Assembly: GCF_000204055.1 (NCBI RefSeq)
Contig: NW_006768801.1
Location: 861,076-925,075, forward strand
Length of the DNA: 64,000 nt
Direction of reading: 5' to 3'
Source of the DNA: Melampsora larici-populina 98AG31
Taxonomy: Eukaryota; Basidiomycota; Pucciniomycetes; Pucciniales; Melampsoraceae
In this document: in pieces, positions 46,869 through 57,781 of the stretch
Layout of the letters: every line of letters begins with the position of its first letter
Position numbering within the stretch: the first letter of the stretch is position 1
Translations under genes and position numbers: made by a program
The notes under the pieces: model-generated
What the model saw: the letters and a program-made list of their open reading frames with translations, nothing else
Database searches by the model: none
Told to the model about the DNA's origin: nothing

Positions 46869-48384
46869 AAACACCCGGATACATGGGAGGTACTCCATGT
46901 CTTTGTTTACTTCGGTTTACTTTTCTTCTTCTTTCGGTCTCCACTAAGTAATCCCTCCACATATCTTCTGCAATTCTATCTCTGAGATTTTTAGCATAGT
47001 TATTTCCTTCTGCAGTGCTACCAAATTCTTGAAGATAACCAGATTGTTCTTGAGTAGGCGCTTCCGTAGTATCTTGAGGTTCGGGAATAAATCCTTCTCC
47101 AAATTGAGGGAATTCTTCAGCTGAACCTTTTGGATCCTTGACACAAATAAAGTTGTGAATAAAGCACATCACCGTGACCATTGAAATTTGAATCTCGATG
47201 GTGTATTCACACCCGTGCGCCATGATTTGAAAGCGCTTCTTGCGCACTCCAAAGATACGCTCAATGACGTTGCGTGCACTAGCATGTCGAAGATTGAATA
47301 ACTCTTCTTTATTCATTGGTCTAAGATGAAAGGATTGAGAAGAAGAAAGAGAGAAATTATGAGATTGATGACAAAAGATAAGAACAAAAAAGGAATCTCA
47401 CTTGAAACCTTTCTTTTCCCACTCGCGTAGATGATAACAAACTTTTCGGAAAGGAACAATACAATTCTTGGTGAGAGCAAAGCCAGCGTCACCAAGATAA
47501 TACTTTCCAGCTGGAATATTAAGATCACAACTTCGAGCCAAAGTCCAAATAGCACCGTCGGCCATACTTCCTTCAGCTCCAACCAATAAATAAATAAACT
47601 CCATGTTGAAATTACAGGCAGCAAGGACGTTTTGAGAGGTGTATCCTTTGCGATTAGAGAAAGGAATGAATTTGGAAGCTGGCGGAGTGACCGGAATGTG
47701 TGTACCGTCAATAGCACCAATGCAGTCTTTGAAATAAGGCATAAACTTTGGATTCTTGGAGAAGGTATCCGCAAGAGGAGTGTTGGCATTGGGAAGAGGA
47801 ATATATTTGCTGAGTAAATCTCCGTGGTTGGAAATTCCTTTAATAAAGTGATTGATTGTCCTACATAGTCAAAAGGAAAGTCAGAAACAGTGTTGAACTA
47901 AATGATAAAAAATAAAAAAAAATAAAAAAATTCACTTAGATATGGTACCAGCTGATCTTTGAAAACAATTTTGAAGTTTACGATTAGAAAGGCCGGTGAT
48001 GACAGTATAGAGAAGGATAGCCAACTTCTCAGTTCCGGTGATCCAACGGGAGTCATATAAAATTCCGGATTCTTCAAGTACAGAACATAATTCAAAAAAA
48101 ACATGTTTACGCATGCCAAGATTCTCGTAGAAAACTGAGTTATTTTGACTAGCTATGAGCTCATCAATCCAAGCCTGACTGCTGAGGATGGACGTAAGAC
48201 ACGGAGTTTTGGTGAGATGAGGCAGGATTTGAGCTGCACATGCCTGTACACCAGTGCTGGAGTAACAAAAAATTTGGAATTGTTGCTGTTGAACAGCAAG
48301 GAGATGTTTGAGAAACTGTAGTTTGAGCAGCTTTTGATGTTCGGCACATTTCTCAGGTGTGAGAGATTGAATTGAAGCACAAGG
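46867..48384 (-). CDS. PIF/Harbinger DDE transposase (HARBI1/DDE_Tnp_4 type)
   Basis: Exons (minus) about 48384-47936, 47860-47402 and 47320-46867, joined in phase. The N-terminal part has the helical region before the nuclease (AWIDELIASQNN, GTEKLAILLYTVITGLSNRK, FQRSAGTISK|TINHF). All three catalytic residues are present: DCIGAIDGTHIPV (Asp1), YYLGDAGFALT (Asp2) and RHASARNVIERIFGVRKKRF (Glu), giving the RNase-H-like DDE nuclease that cuts and pastes the element. The C-terminus is acidic, then basic (ETERRRKVNRSKQRHG). The frame is open upstream to 48384 with no early ATG; the first in-frame ATG is at 48114, so either an upstream exon or a shorter start is used. No internal stop. Confidence 0.85.
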
Positions 48385-49124
48385 TCAATGCTCCATGATG
48401 TCTTAAATGACGTGATGTGAAGTGTCACGATGATACAAAAAAATGGTGAGTTTGGTTGTTGATGACCGAGATGGATGGATGAGTGGATGAGTGGAAACGA
48501 AAAAGATAAAGAAAACAAAAACGAAACAATTGATTTTCAAGTTTCAATCAAGTTTTGTTTGAAAAATTGTTTCATTTCTTGTTTACCAAACAGTTGAACG
48601 CTGATCAAATGGTCAACGACGATTATTTCGATCTTTTGTTGACCAATTTGGTCAACTGTTTGGTAAACAAAAAAGCCGAAATTTGGTTTTTTGATCTGCC
48701 CCTTTTTCAAGGGGCAGATCGAAAAATCATTTTTGGGTAACAATTATTTCAAAATCCAGCCAAACGGGCCCTAAGTTTTTATGTTATAACTCAAAAAAAA
48801 AACTTAGCCGTGGTTGTACAATAACTGCTGGTCCACAATTAAGGTTTTTTTACATTTTTGCCTTGATCATCCACCTGGTGAGGTGAAAACTGCTGGTAAA
48901 AGGATGCAAGGTTGTCCTTGCATCCACTATCAAGCCCACTGTTTACAAGAGCAAATCAGTCAAGGTGAGCTCTTTGATCACATGTTGTAAACATAAATTG
49001 TTTATGTTTTACGCAAAAGGGATACATAAAACTTCTCCCATTTGCGTAAAATTTACATAAACTTATGCTACAGCAGGAGAAGCTTTTTATTGTAAAAACC
49101 GTAAAAAAAAGTCAAACTTGACAG

Positions 49125-49132
49125 CGCCTATT
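49125..49132. repeat. 8-bp target duplication (left) of the 7-kb element
   Basis: CGCCTATT is present here and again at 56144-56151, directly flanking the terminal inverted repeats. The left copy overlaps the last bases of MITE 3, so the large element inserted at that MITE's edge. Confidence 0.8.
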
Positions 49133-49466
49133 AGGACCCAGGAAAGCCCCTGCAGAGGTTGGTGTCGAAAATTCCGACCAACTCCGGTTGATTCCCAAAA
49201 AATCCTCAGATTCCAACGTTTTTCGACACCTACATCCCTCAGCAGGATTACTCATAAGCCCAGCCCGGCACCGGCTCCGCATAGTACTGGGGCTGACGTA
49301 CAAACAGCCCCGTTTGTCAGCTCTCAGAAGCACAAAGCACGAAGATTCCTTTATACCAAGATGAAAAACAACTTTTAAAGCTCAATTACCTAGGCAGAGA
49401 TGAAAATAGAAACATGTATTGTAATAGAGACGTGATATAAAAGCAAAAGTGGAAATAAAAGATTCA

Positions 49467-52400
49467 CTATTCATCTTCATGATGGACTGTTGATTTCGAC
49501 TTGCTTCTTTCTTGATTGTGACGTTGAATGAGCTTGTCAATGTTGATACTTCGCAACATCTCACAGATGATCCTGGGAATGGAATAAGATCCTTCATCAA
49601 GTAATGCAAAGTTTGAGCCATCCGAAGGCTTGAAGACATAGATGATGTCAGGGGCGTCGAGGAGGGCATAGACCCAGGTATTAGGATCGTCGTCTTTAGT
49701 AGCCATTGCCACTGGAGACCCTGGTTGATAGTATAAGACTTGTACGCCAATGTGCAATAACTTCTTTCTTGATGTAGCACTCGTAATAAAGCCGTGTTTT
49801 CCTGCCACGTATTCATAGACAACTATTGTCCGCGCAAGATATAAGATCTGAGTCACATAAAACATCAGCAACAGGCTACTATGCTTTTGAACAAAGTTGA
49901 AAAACATATGTCGTTCTTGATAAAGATAATGATTGTACCCGGCTCAATTGGGTTTTCAATCCCAATAGAGCCCCTGTCAAATAACTGCTGCATATCCACA
50001 GCTCGATCTTTAGTGGTGTTTGTGATGAGACCCCCCAGATTCATCTTGATGTGCATGTTCCACCGGTGTTGACGCGCAGCACCAGCTGGGGTTCCAGAGA
50101 AATTCTTCATGAAGACCGCGATAGCTTTTGAGCATATGCTAGGTTTCAAGATGCCATCATTTGTAGTCAAATTGAGCTCAAGTCTTAGATTATCACAGTT
50201 TGTCAGTATTCTATCATTGCCTTTGTTCTTTGCTACTTGAATATCGTGTTGTTTTCGTAATTCGATTATGTTCTTGACATGAAGTCTGTCATTATCAATC
50301 AAGCACAACGTAGCTTCTTTTCCCAATCCTGAAACCAGACCATTCGGGTTCTGAGGCTCATCTATTTTGCAAGAGATTATCGGTAAGTTTATGGAACAAA
50401 TTTGATGCTAAAGTAAAAAATACGCACCACTAGAGTTGAGAAGGTTGGAAATCAACATTGCAGAGTTCTGGACCACTTTACCCTCAAAAGTCTTGGGTAC
50501 TTGTTCCATCATGACGTTGAGAGCATTCTGCTCTTTTGTCAATGTTGCTGCCGTTTCAAAAGCCACATTTTCAGGGAATTCCCCAAGTTCAAAACTATAG
50601 TTGATCTCGTAATCTTTGGCAGCACTTGTTGAAACATCTGAAAGATTCAGACTTTCATCAGCTCCACAATCAAAAGTTATAATCTTGCTGTTAAAATTTT
50701 TCAGGGAAACATACCTGGAGAGTGTTCTTGAGTGTTATGTACAGTAGAACCGAGGATTTCTTCTACATCTTTGTCTGATTTGTTGAGCTCAATTGCAACC
50801 ATTCCACAGAATTCAGCTAAACTCATAGCACGTTTATTAGCAATGGAAAGGTCTTCTGATATCTCCTTATTTGAAGGAAAATCACGCAGATGATTGAGGT
50901 TATCAGCATTATCTTCATGAAGATCAATCTGGTACACTGCGTGGACATGTTCTGATGGTGGAATCTGAATCCTTCCACTCATGATGCTCTTGACCACTGA
51001 AATTATTTTGGGCATCATGAGGCGGGCATCAAGAACACTAAAGTTTGGAGAGATGACTCTCATCCATCCAAATATATGTTCGCACGCTTCGGTTCCATGT
51101 TTCCATGGGCAGAACAGGAAATCTGGATAATACTCGCAATGTGAGATAATTAGTGCTATTAATGATTCAGCAAGAGTTGAAAATATTTTGAAGCTTGCGT
51201 GTGAGATTCCGTTGAGGTGAAAGCTCATTAAACCATTTGTATCTGACTGACGCTGCAGAAGGTGTTTTTTCCACATTCGGAGGAAGAAACCAGCTGTCCA
51301 CGCAGACCTAATTCGCTCTCGATGATTCATTGTTTTGTTTAACCATGCATCACATAGCTCGCCGATGATGAAAAGATATATGGTTAAGCCAGAACAGTCG
51401 GGTCGAGCCAGAGTTGTGGCAACTTTTTGAGAGCAGAATATCCTCAATGCACGCCCGTTGTCTTGTTTATTGCAGTCAAACACATCTTTTGCAAGGAGTG
51501 GGCTATTTGGAGTTTGTAGAACCTGAGAGAGGTCTTGAAGAGAGACAGTGAATTTTCCAATAGTTATCAAGCGGGACCCGGATAATAGTTGATTAGCACC
51601 AGTCTTCCTAGCGTGCTTAGGGTCCTGTAAAGTAACAATTGGGCGAGGTGGATTTCCAAAAAGAGGGACTTTAATGTTGACTTCAAGATTTTTGTTCAAA
51701 TATGTTAAGAATCGAGTTGTCATTTGATTGAGCTTTGCCTGCGCAGCCAACTCATTGGCAGCTCCATCCGCACCAATTGACAGGACATTAATACCGGAAG
51801 CCCGACTCATTTGTATGACAGTATCGTGAAGTACTGCAATATCATCACTTCCTTTGTCAGATTTACTAGCTAACAATGCAACAACTAGCGTCGGAATGTT
51901 GGGAAGAGGAACCTGCATAGTATAAGCTTGGATCTAGTGGTTAATAGATATGATGAGTTAGTCTATGGAATTGAATAAGTATCTGGATAAATACTTACTT
52001 TGGAGCATAAATTATTTTTGCTCTTGATATTCTCAAGTAATTCTTGCAGTTGATCCGGGCTATTAAAGGGTATGTCGCCTCCTTGGGCTCCAACAATGAA
52101 ACCATGATGGTGTCGAAGCGTCTGGACACAAACCGTTTGATCTGAGGCAACCGCAACAGGCCCTGAATATCCGAGCTCAGCAAGGATCTCAGCCGCACGA
52201 TCAAAATTTCCCTGAGCCATTCCATCCTCTATCTCGGTCTTGCTCTTTGCACGATCCATTCGTTGACATTGAAGTGTTTTACCAACAAAGTTCTTGGTGA
52301 TGAGTTTAAGAGCACTCTTGCTCATTGCACCCAAAGTCGTGAGGCAGTCGTTGAGATGAGCGTCGATTCGCATGCTGTGGTGATCAATTTATGGGATCAA

Positions 52401-55400
52401 TTAAAAAATTCATAATTACCAGTTTATTAGCAGGATTCAGCAGGAAAGAAAATTCGAAATGGAGGTTTTTGATCAATTGAAGCTCTTGTAGGCTTATGTA
52501 TTGGTCATTAGGTCAATATTACATCATTTTTATTTCACATTATACATAAGATCATTATAGTTTACTTACAAACTTATTACAAAAAGAAAGAAAGAAAAAC
52601 ATAAGAAAAATTCGAAATTATAGGTACAAAGGTTGGAAAATGGTTTTTAGGTTAGTAAAAATAAAGTTATGGGTATTATGAGGTTAGAATATGAAAGAAC
52701 AACATGATATTATACTATGACAATTTTAATCTTCAAGGTTGATAAGTAGAAACAGAAGTTATTAGGGAAAAGGCACTTTCTCAAAGTTGGTAAACAAGAG
52801 GTACACGTGTAGTTTGGTTGTGTAATAGTGGTAGTAATGGAATTTAAGGTTGCCAAGAGGATTTTCCGGGATTTTTAAGGTTATAGATGATGATGTCATA
52901 TTACATGAGCAAGAAAAAGAGAGTAGTAGCTGTGAAAAGTGAAGAAAATGGGTGAAATTCGTGGAAAATGGAGGTTTTTAGCTAATTACATATGTCAAAT
53001 GATGTCCGAATAGGTTGGTAGATGGCTCATTCAACGCAGAAGAGTGGATTACATAGTGTACAAACTTTAAATCATTAGTAACGGAGGTGTGTGTAAAAAG
53101 TTATAAGGCAAATAAAGAATTGGTGTGAATCTCGAATTTACAGTCACAAGTCACATGTAACACTAAAAACCTTAACTTCACAACTCAATATCTTACTCAT
53201 CACTCATCAGAAGTAGGTCATGTAGGTGTCAGAAATGATCAGTAACACGTGGGCTACAAGATGAACTTTAGTAATCAAAAATTGAAGCACATCTGAAAAA
53301 ATTCGTAATCTCAAAAATTGGTTTTCAGCTAGTTTACAAGGAAAAAATCAGCTGTATTCATCATAAGAAGTGCTGTACATCATATTATTGCGTCATTGAT
53401 CACTTTTAGCTGTGAAAATTACATCATTTATTAGTAACAAAATCATTACATTGCGTCATCATAGGGTTTTTAGGGAATTTTGGGCGGATTTGATTGGTTT
53501 TGAGGCTGTTGACCATTGTAAAAGTTCTAGTACATTGTTATATATACTTTGAGAGGGTTTTGGGACTGTTGTTCCCTTTTTTTTTCTTTATCATTTACGC
53601 CATTATTATTTTGTTTATCATTATAAACTTATTTTAATAGTACCTGGTCACTTAAATACGCCCTTTATTACAATTATAAAGAGAAATTTACTTTAGTTTT
53701 ATAGTCATAAAGACTTATTGGGAATAATATCAATCAGATATTGCTTATTTCTTTTAGTTATCAATTGGGAATAACACTATAGCAGTGTTGATAGTAATAC
53801 AAAGTGTGCTTTTGAAGTTAAATTACGTGTGAAGATATATTTCTCTGGTGCCTTATCAGTACTCAATACAACAGAGCTCTTTCTGATTGTGTTGTTTTAG
53901 AAGAGCAGTCCTTAGACAACTTCTACTAGTCATTTTATTAGTGGATTATCCTCTTCCAGCTCTGTATAACCCTTGTTGGGTTATAAGTTCTACAATGCCC
54001 CGGAGAGACTTTCCTGCTTCCTCACGCTTGGCGCGTACAGCACATCCCATGATCATCCCTTTCATGGCTTCTCGGTTCTGGAAAAATCCTTCCTTAGCCA
54101 AAATCGAAAGGTGATAGAGAAATTCACTAAAGTCGCCATTTGGTGATGACTCAAGAGACTTTTGAAGAACTCTTAGCTCTGAGTGCTTTCTCAGGAGGGC
54201 GTTGAACTTATCCATGCACATCAGATAGTTTGGTATAAATTTGATCTTGTCACCTTCAGCATATTGTCGGTTAAGAGCTCGTGTCAAGCTGGTAAGACCT
54301 TTTAAATCTAGGCAGGCATCGCAAGGTTGTATAGGGTCCTTTTTGTGGCGTTCAAAAGTTTTCTCACAAGATTTTGAGTGAATGGTGTTGCGTTCACCAT
54401 TTCGCTTGACTTCCCTGATTGCTCGTGCGTCCATTGTTGATACTAGTTGAGACTTGTGGGAACTAGTAAGACCGTTCTCTGTGAGATCGGGCCTAAAGAG
54501 TTCTTGGCGAATTTGGTATTGGATGATGCCGCAATAGACGCTGCATGTGCTTTCCATGAACTGAGAGATTGTATGTTTCGCCCGATGTCTGATCCAGGTT
54601 TCATCGGTCAGACCGGGGAAAACAGTGTCAATTATATTCTTTTTGACAGGTTGGAGAGCCGGATCTTTGGTAAAATACAAGCTCAAGACTGTGTTTGTTC
54701 TTAATGTAGCAGTTGCTTTCTTACACATACCTGATGTTACAAAAACATCAAGCACATCAACACAGGCTTAACAACTATTGAAAATGAGGGCAAAAAGACT
54801 GCTTACCACTTTGCCAGTGCACTTGTGCACCTTCAATTCTTCCTTGATGAAGAATGATCAGTGCTGAACCGCAGTGGCACCTTAAAACCTTTCCCTTTGG
54901 GTCCTGCTCGACTTTACAACGCGTGCAAGGCTGGTTCGGTTTAGATAGAGGGCATAAAGACGTTGGATCACTTCTTTTCTTTCGTTCTTTTTTTGTGAGG
55001 GTTTACTAGAGATTCTTTTGACAAAGATGACTTCATCATCATGATCAGGTGACTCGTAATCAGATGAGATCGTAATTGGATTTGTATTTGGATTTAAGGT
55101 AGATGTGCTGGCTACAGTATGTTGACGTTTTGAAGGACGCTTCGGTTCTTGGGCAACTGTGATGTTGGGATTCGATGTGGGGTTTGAAACAATTCGACGT
55201 TTAACACCCTTCGAGGGTTTTTTTGCAGATTGAGATGGTTGAGGAAGAGATCCTCCGAGTGCTGATAGACACAAGTTCATAATCAGAAATTCTGTCTATT
55301 TGTATGATGGAGGGCAAACGAGATGAGCTAAGCTTACCCCTGACTTGATCACAAATTCTCTCGAATTTGAGCTTGATCAAGTTGTCTGATGCAGAATCAA

Positions 55401-55725
55401 ACTTTCCGTTTTTATGTAGGTGTTGTTCCTTTTCTTGCGGTGAATCTCATGTTGGGTGCTCACGAGCCGTATCCACCCATCTCACAACCAAAGAAATGCC
55501 TTTGGAGCCTTTTAAGATGTGCTCATGACCATTGTCTTGACCAAATAACGTGTTGAGTTTTGTATTGACTGATAACCATATTCCTTCTTCCGCATCCTCC
55601 TCTGGTAAGTGAGGTGGATGCGAGAACGTCTTGTAAATCTGATTGGCGCTTGTAGCTTCGGCTATCATCGGGCATTCTTCAACCAGGCGTAACACCTCTT
55701 TCATCACGTCTTTAAGCAGTGGCAT
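49467..55725 (-). pseudogene. P/THAP9-like transposase gene, multiply broken
   Basis: Minus-strand blocks: 55725-55338, 55261-54807, 54730-53946 (first exons), 52373 to about 51998 joined to 51904-50713, then about 50600-50440, 50370-49870 and 49860-49467. A zinc-binding module (CTRCKVEQD, LRCHCG, MCKK) is near 54940-54720, but is reached only after a 1-nt slip in an A7 run near 54985. The core has VAVASDQT, VPLPNIPTLVVALL, SIGADGAANE, LQDPKHARKTGA, NKQDNGRALRIFCSQKVATTL and HGTEACEHIFGW. The GADG and DP-H-K blocks, and the helix resembling the P-element GTP-binding insertion, suggest the P superfamily. An in-frame TGA at 55447-55449 and a 1.56-kb repeat insertion at about 52381-53945 add to the damage. 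The same family is widespread in basidiomycete genomes. Confidence 0.68.
52381..53945 (+). repeat. Dispersed noncoding repeat, copy B, inside the transposase gene
   Basis: AT-rich, no open frame of note. Colinear with the reverse complement of 32220-33760. It lies between two blocks that should be adjacent in the transposase (ELITQQ and HSMRIDAHLND), so it is an insertion rather than an intron of ordinary size. No clear target duplication was found. The right edge has a TATAACCC / GGGTTATA palindrome at 53967-53987. Confidence 0.6.
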
Positions 55726-56143
55726 GGTTATGTAGATTGGTATTGAGTGGTGAGTTGATGAGTTTAACTCTGTTTCAGTTGGAACTTTGAATGTGATTGT
55801 GTGGGGTAGTGTGGGGTGCGTAGTGCCAGTGGCTGGTTGTGGTAAAATCGGGAACTGAGATACACTGCAGAATACTGCTCATTGCATTTCTCGTGACATC
55901 TCAGAATAGGTTTCTAGCTTGCTTTCACACTTTGATGCCTCTCATAGCCAGACCTAACCCTAAAATCTACGTAAAAAAGGTCAACCTTTCGTCTCAAATC
56001 CGCCCGATTCCGACAGTTTTCAACACCTACGTTTTGGCAAAAATGGCTAATTCTGACCTTTTTCAACACCAACCTGGGTCAAATTGCAGGTGAAATTCCG
56101 ACATTTCTCGACTCCAACCTCCACAGGAGCTTTCCTGGGTCCT

Positions 56144-56151
56144 CGCCTATT
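56144..56151. repeat. 8-bp target duplication (right) of the 7-kb element
   Basis: CGCCTATT, identical to 49125-49132. Confidence 0.8.
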
Positions 56152-56548
56152 GCATAAGATTTTAATAGTGTAGAATCTCATGATCTTTAAAACTTATTTC
56201 TTGATTCCCTGAATCAGACATAGTGTGAGTCTAACAAATATTGTAGAATTACTTTTAAAAAAAGAAGCTTTAAGGTTAGCCTATAAAACCAACCTCTAAC
56301 AATCAAAGTAGCCGTATATAGACAAGTTGTAAAGGTCTGTATGTACATATATCTCAAGGCAGACGCTCAAAGTCACAGGAAACATATCAACAGGACCCAA
56401 TCAATCCATCTTTAGATGGGGATGCCTTTTCATGCAAGGCTTTCTACATGCTGTGTGGCCTGTAGATCCATTTTGTTTGGACAGCCTTGTGTGGACATTC
56501 ACAGCATGAATTCCTGTGCTCAAATTTTTTTGGAAAGTACACGTCTTA

Positions 56549-57778
56549 GAGCACATTCAATTAAGCGCTTTTTCCTGAGAAATCGCTTTCTTGAATGTCA
56601 AGAAACCGCATTCTGTGAAAAGCGTTTGATTTCTTAAATACAAGCATTTTAAAAATCAGAAAATGCTTACAAAAAGCGATTTTTTGGGACTTTTCAAGAA
56701 TTCGCTATTATTGAATTCTTCCCTTTAGAAATCGCATTCTGTGAATCCTTTCTCAAGCTGGTGAAATTTCTCAAGGCACCTTCCACCGTACGGAACCCCT
56801 CCAATCTTGCTCAAGTCCCATCCATTGCACCAACCTATGAAAATCCAACATCCACCACACTCATCAAAAGCCATCTTTGATCACCGTCCTCAATCGATCT
56901 CATCCTCAATTATATTTATCAATATCTTGCTCATTTGATTCTTGCCTCAAGTCAAATTCACACACCTAAATCAAAATCAAAATCAACCTCAACCTCAGTC
57001 AACAAATCAATCAAAGTCAACAAACCAGTCAAAGTGAAAGAAAACAAGATCAAAGCCAATGAACAAGTTGACCGATACACATTGAAGTCAATCAAAAAAC
57101 ATATCTATACTGCTTATGATGATACAAAATGTACTATGAAGTGACTAAACGCACACCAAGTTCATGCTTTTAATATGACAATGAAATCAATATCAATACA
57201 AACAACAACAATGGAGGATCTCGACCGTTCGGTGTGGTAATGGGTCAATTTAATCATTTCGTAGCCTTTTTGTAGAGACATCTGATCTTTGTCTTCTCTT
57301 TTATTTAGCTCATCTTGTTTGGTATCGTTTCTTTTTATGTAGATGACTTTTTTAATAATTTATTTTGATTTAGATACTCAACTTCAATCCATACTGAAGG
57401 GAGGGAAATCTTTCCGAGTCTATCACATTGTGTATTTATAGATCTTACCAATGAGAATCGTTTGAACCATCATTCCGAGATATATGTAGAGAGTGCTTTG
57501 AATAATATATATGGATTGGCCCAATGAGATACAGAGGAAGCTTTCATGAAGGTGTGATCACCTTTGACCTTCTACAGCTTCCATTATCAAATGAGAAAGC
57601 GATCGATCTGATCAACGGACGAATTCCGTCCTTAACTTGACTTTAAACAAACGCTTCATGACCACTTTTGTCATGAAACGTGAAATTTCGTTTTTTGTAC
57701 AAAAATCGCTTTTCTACATGTAGAAAAGCCCTGTCCCTGAATGTGATTTCACAAAATCACGGCTAAGTGAACACGCCC
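56549..57778. mobile_element. Non-autonomous Harbinger-like element (1230 bp)
   Basis: The left end GAGCACATTCAATTAAGCG and the right end, read inward, GGGCGTGTTCACTTAGCCG match at most positions and are flanked by TTA at 56546-56548 and 57779-57781. The right end shares GGGC-x(2)-GTTCA with the autonomous element at 44205. The interior has AT-rich low-complexity DNA and a Lys/Ser-rich open frame (56935-57144) that looks like translated simple sequence (TCAAAATCAAAATC). No transposase motif. Confidence 0.65.
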
Positions 57779-57781
57779 TTA

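Larger units (their letters stand above)
44205..48771. mobile_element. PIF/Harbinger DNA transposon, complete, two genes (4567 bp)
   Basis: The terminal inverted repeats begin GGGCCCGTTCAGCTGG (left) and GGGCCCGTTTGGCTGG (right, read inward) and continue with GTT/ATT matches. TAA lies at 44202-44204 and 48772-48774, the 3-bp target duplication expected for this superfamily. It carries the classic convergent pair: a Myb/SANT-like protein on plus and a DDE nuclease on minus, with 700 bp of minisatellite-bearing spacer between their 3' ends. The near-identical ends and the full DDE frame suggest a recent arrival. Confidence 0.88.
44154..49128. mobile_element. TA-flanked MITE 3, split by a Harbinger element
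   Basis: The left end GGGGGTGTCAAGTTTGA starts at 44154 after TA (44152-44153). The right end TCAAACTTGACAGCGCC finishes at 49128 before TA (49129-49130). The interior is interrupted at 44205-48771 by the Harbinger element. Without that insert and one copy of TAA, about 400 bp remain, close to the size of MITE 1. This shows that the MITE was there first. Confidence 0.72.
49133..56143. mobile_element. 7-kb DNA transposon, P/THAP9-like, 8-bp target duplication
   Basis: The ends are inverted repeats: AGGACCCAGGAAAGC at the left, with GAGGTTGG and GTCGA following, matches the reverse complement of the right end with few changes over about 45 bp. Subterminal copies of a TTTTCRACACC-type word occur inside both ends. 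One long multi-exon gene on minus fills the element. An 8-bp duplication fits the P and hAT superfamilies and Zisupton. The coded protein favours a P/THAP9-like RNase H fold with a GTP-binding-type insertion, but assignment without a profile search is tentative. Confidence 0.75.

Noticed and set aside
52381..53945. Very long intron of the transposase gene
   Set aside because: Other introns are 50-110 bp, and this block is homologous to a repeat elsewhere in the window, so an insertion is the better explanation.
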